A stretch of 13,225 bases of DNA from Chloroflexota bacterium (GTDB lineage: Bacteria; Chloroflexota; Dehalococcoidia; UBA2979). The position numbers and the translations under genes were made by a program. This document shows, piece by piece, positions 13,098 to 13,225 of this stretch (positions are counted from its first letter, which is position 1; each line of letters opens with the position of its first letter). Under the pieces are notes generated by a model. The model made no database searches, was not told the DNA's origin, and worked only from the letters and a program-made list of their open reading frames with translations. Location of the stretch: assembly GCA_947446155.1 (NCBI GenBank), contig CANFFZ010000051.1:1-13225 (forward strand), in the 5' to 3' direction.

Positions 13098-13225
13098 TGA
13101 CCTACCCCCGGTATTCATACCACCTGGAGAGTTAGTGTTTCGTCCCTGAGCAGTGGTGCTCCTGCCACGACCTCGGGCGCCGGGGAGCGGTAGCCGAGCG
13201 AGCTGTGCGGGCGGATGCGGTTGTA
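13098..13225 (-). mobile_element. 3' end of an IS3-family insertion sequence
   Basis: The transposase 3' end runs in from the right edge and stops at 13115. Just beyond it the plus strand reads TGACCTACCCCCGG (13098-13111). This resembles the terminal repeats of many IS3-family elements, which often begin TGA followed by a C-rich stretch. The outer edge would therefore be near 13098. The other end is outside the window, so the inverted repeat and target duplication cannot be confirmed. Confidence 0.65.
13115..13225 (-). CDS. IS3-family transposase, C-terminal fragment (runs off the window)
   Basis: The last 36 codons are visible. They read YNRIRPHSSLGYRSPAPEVV and then a short variable tail to a TGA at 13117-13115. 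The YN-x-x-RPHSSLGY-x-(S/T)P motif is the conserved end of the DDE integrase core in IS3-type transposases, just after the catalytic Glu, which lies beyond the window. The start and most of the gene are outside, so whether the element is complete cannot be judged. Confidence 0.88.
   Translation of the reverse strand, partial: YNRIRPHSSLGYRSPAPEVVAGAPLLRDETLTLQVV

Overview
The window is a GC-rich bacterial segment built around the conserved origin-proximal gene set: rpmH, rnpA, yidD, yidC, jag/khpB, parA and parB. A parS site and two DnaA-box-like sequences lie inside it. Taxonomy can only be inferred. The short YidC without a large periplasmic domain, the GC-rich sequence, the many GTG/TTG starts, and the secreted protein with a PYPIP-type motif would fit Chloroflexota or a similar lineage, but no gene here fixes the phylum. 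TGA ends many clearly intact genes, so the standard bacterial code applies.

Left flank (1-2600). A TIM-barrel-like protein of unknown function (145-888) lies downstream of a tRNA-Thr(CGU) gene that has a good promoter and an encoded CCA end; both are on the minus strand. Divergent from them is a glyoxalase/bleomycin-resistance family gene that is intact except for an in-frame TGA where the family usually has Trp. It converges, with a 3-base gap, on a vapBC toxin-antitoxin pair whose apparently leaderless promoter is covered by an inverted repeat. A small membrane protein of unknown function follows.

Core (2648-10642, all plus strand). A promoter at 2648-2677 precedes rpmH (ribosomal protein L34), rnpA (RNase P protein) and yidD. 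A 16-bp perfect parS palindrome then abuts two near-consensus DnaA boxes. Next come a BamB-like PQQ-repeat lipoprotein, yidC, jag/khpB (overlapping yidC by 113 bases and carrying an acidic plus RGG-rich linker), a PfkB-type sugar kinase, parA, parB, a RidA-family protein and a DinB-family protein. From parA to the DinB gene the junctions overlap or abut, so these look translationally coupled. ParA, ParB and the parS at 3665-3680 form a chromosome-segregation system. YidD, YidC and perhaps the lipoprotein serve membrane-protein insertion. KhpB and RnpA are RNA-binding proteins.

Right flank (10656-13225, minus strand). A secreted protein of unknown function is split by a one-base frameshift. 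Next is an OmpR/PhoB-type regulator with a degenerate receiver domain and a probable leaderless promoter. A very strong 20-bp hairpin follows, then the remains of a second winged-helix regulator whose recognition helix is deleted, and finally the 3' end of an IS3-family transposase with its probable terminal repeat.

Three disrupted genes (a nonsense codon, a frameshift, an internal deletion) all lie outside the conserved core. That is consistent with decay of dispensable flanks, although sequence errors cannot be excluded for the first two. I see no clear new defence or biosynthetic system. The most distinctive features are the parS/DnaA-box module, the RGG-type KhpB, the yidC/khpB overlap and the lipoprotein placed in the yidD-yidC gap.
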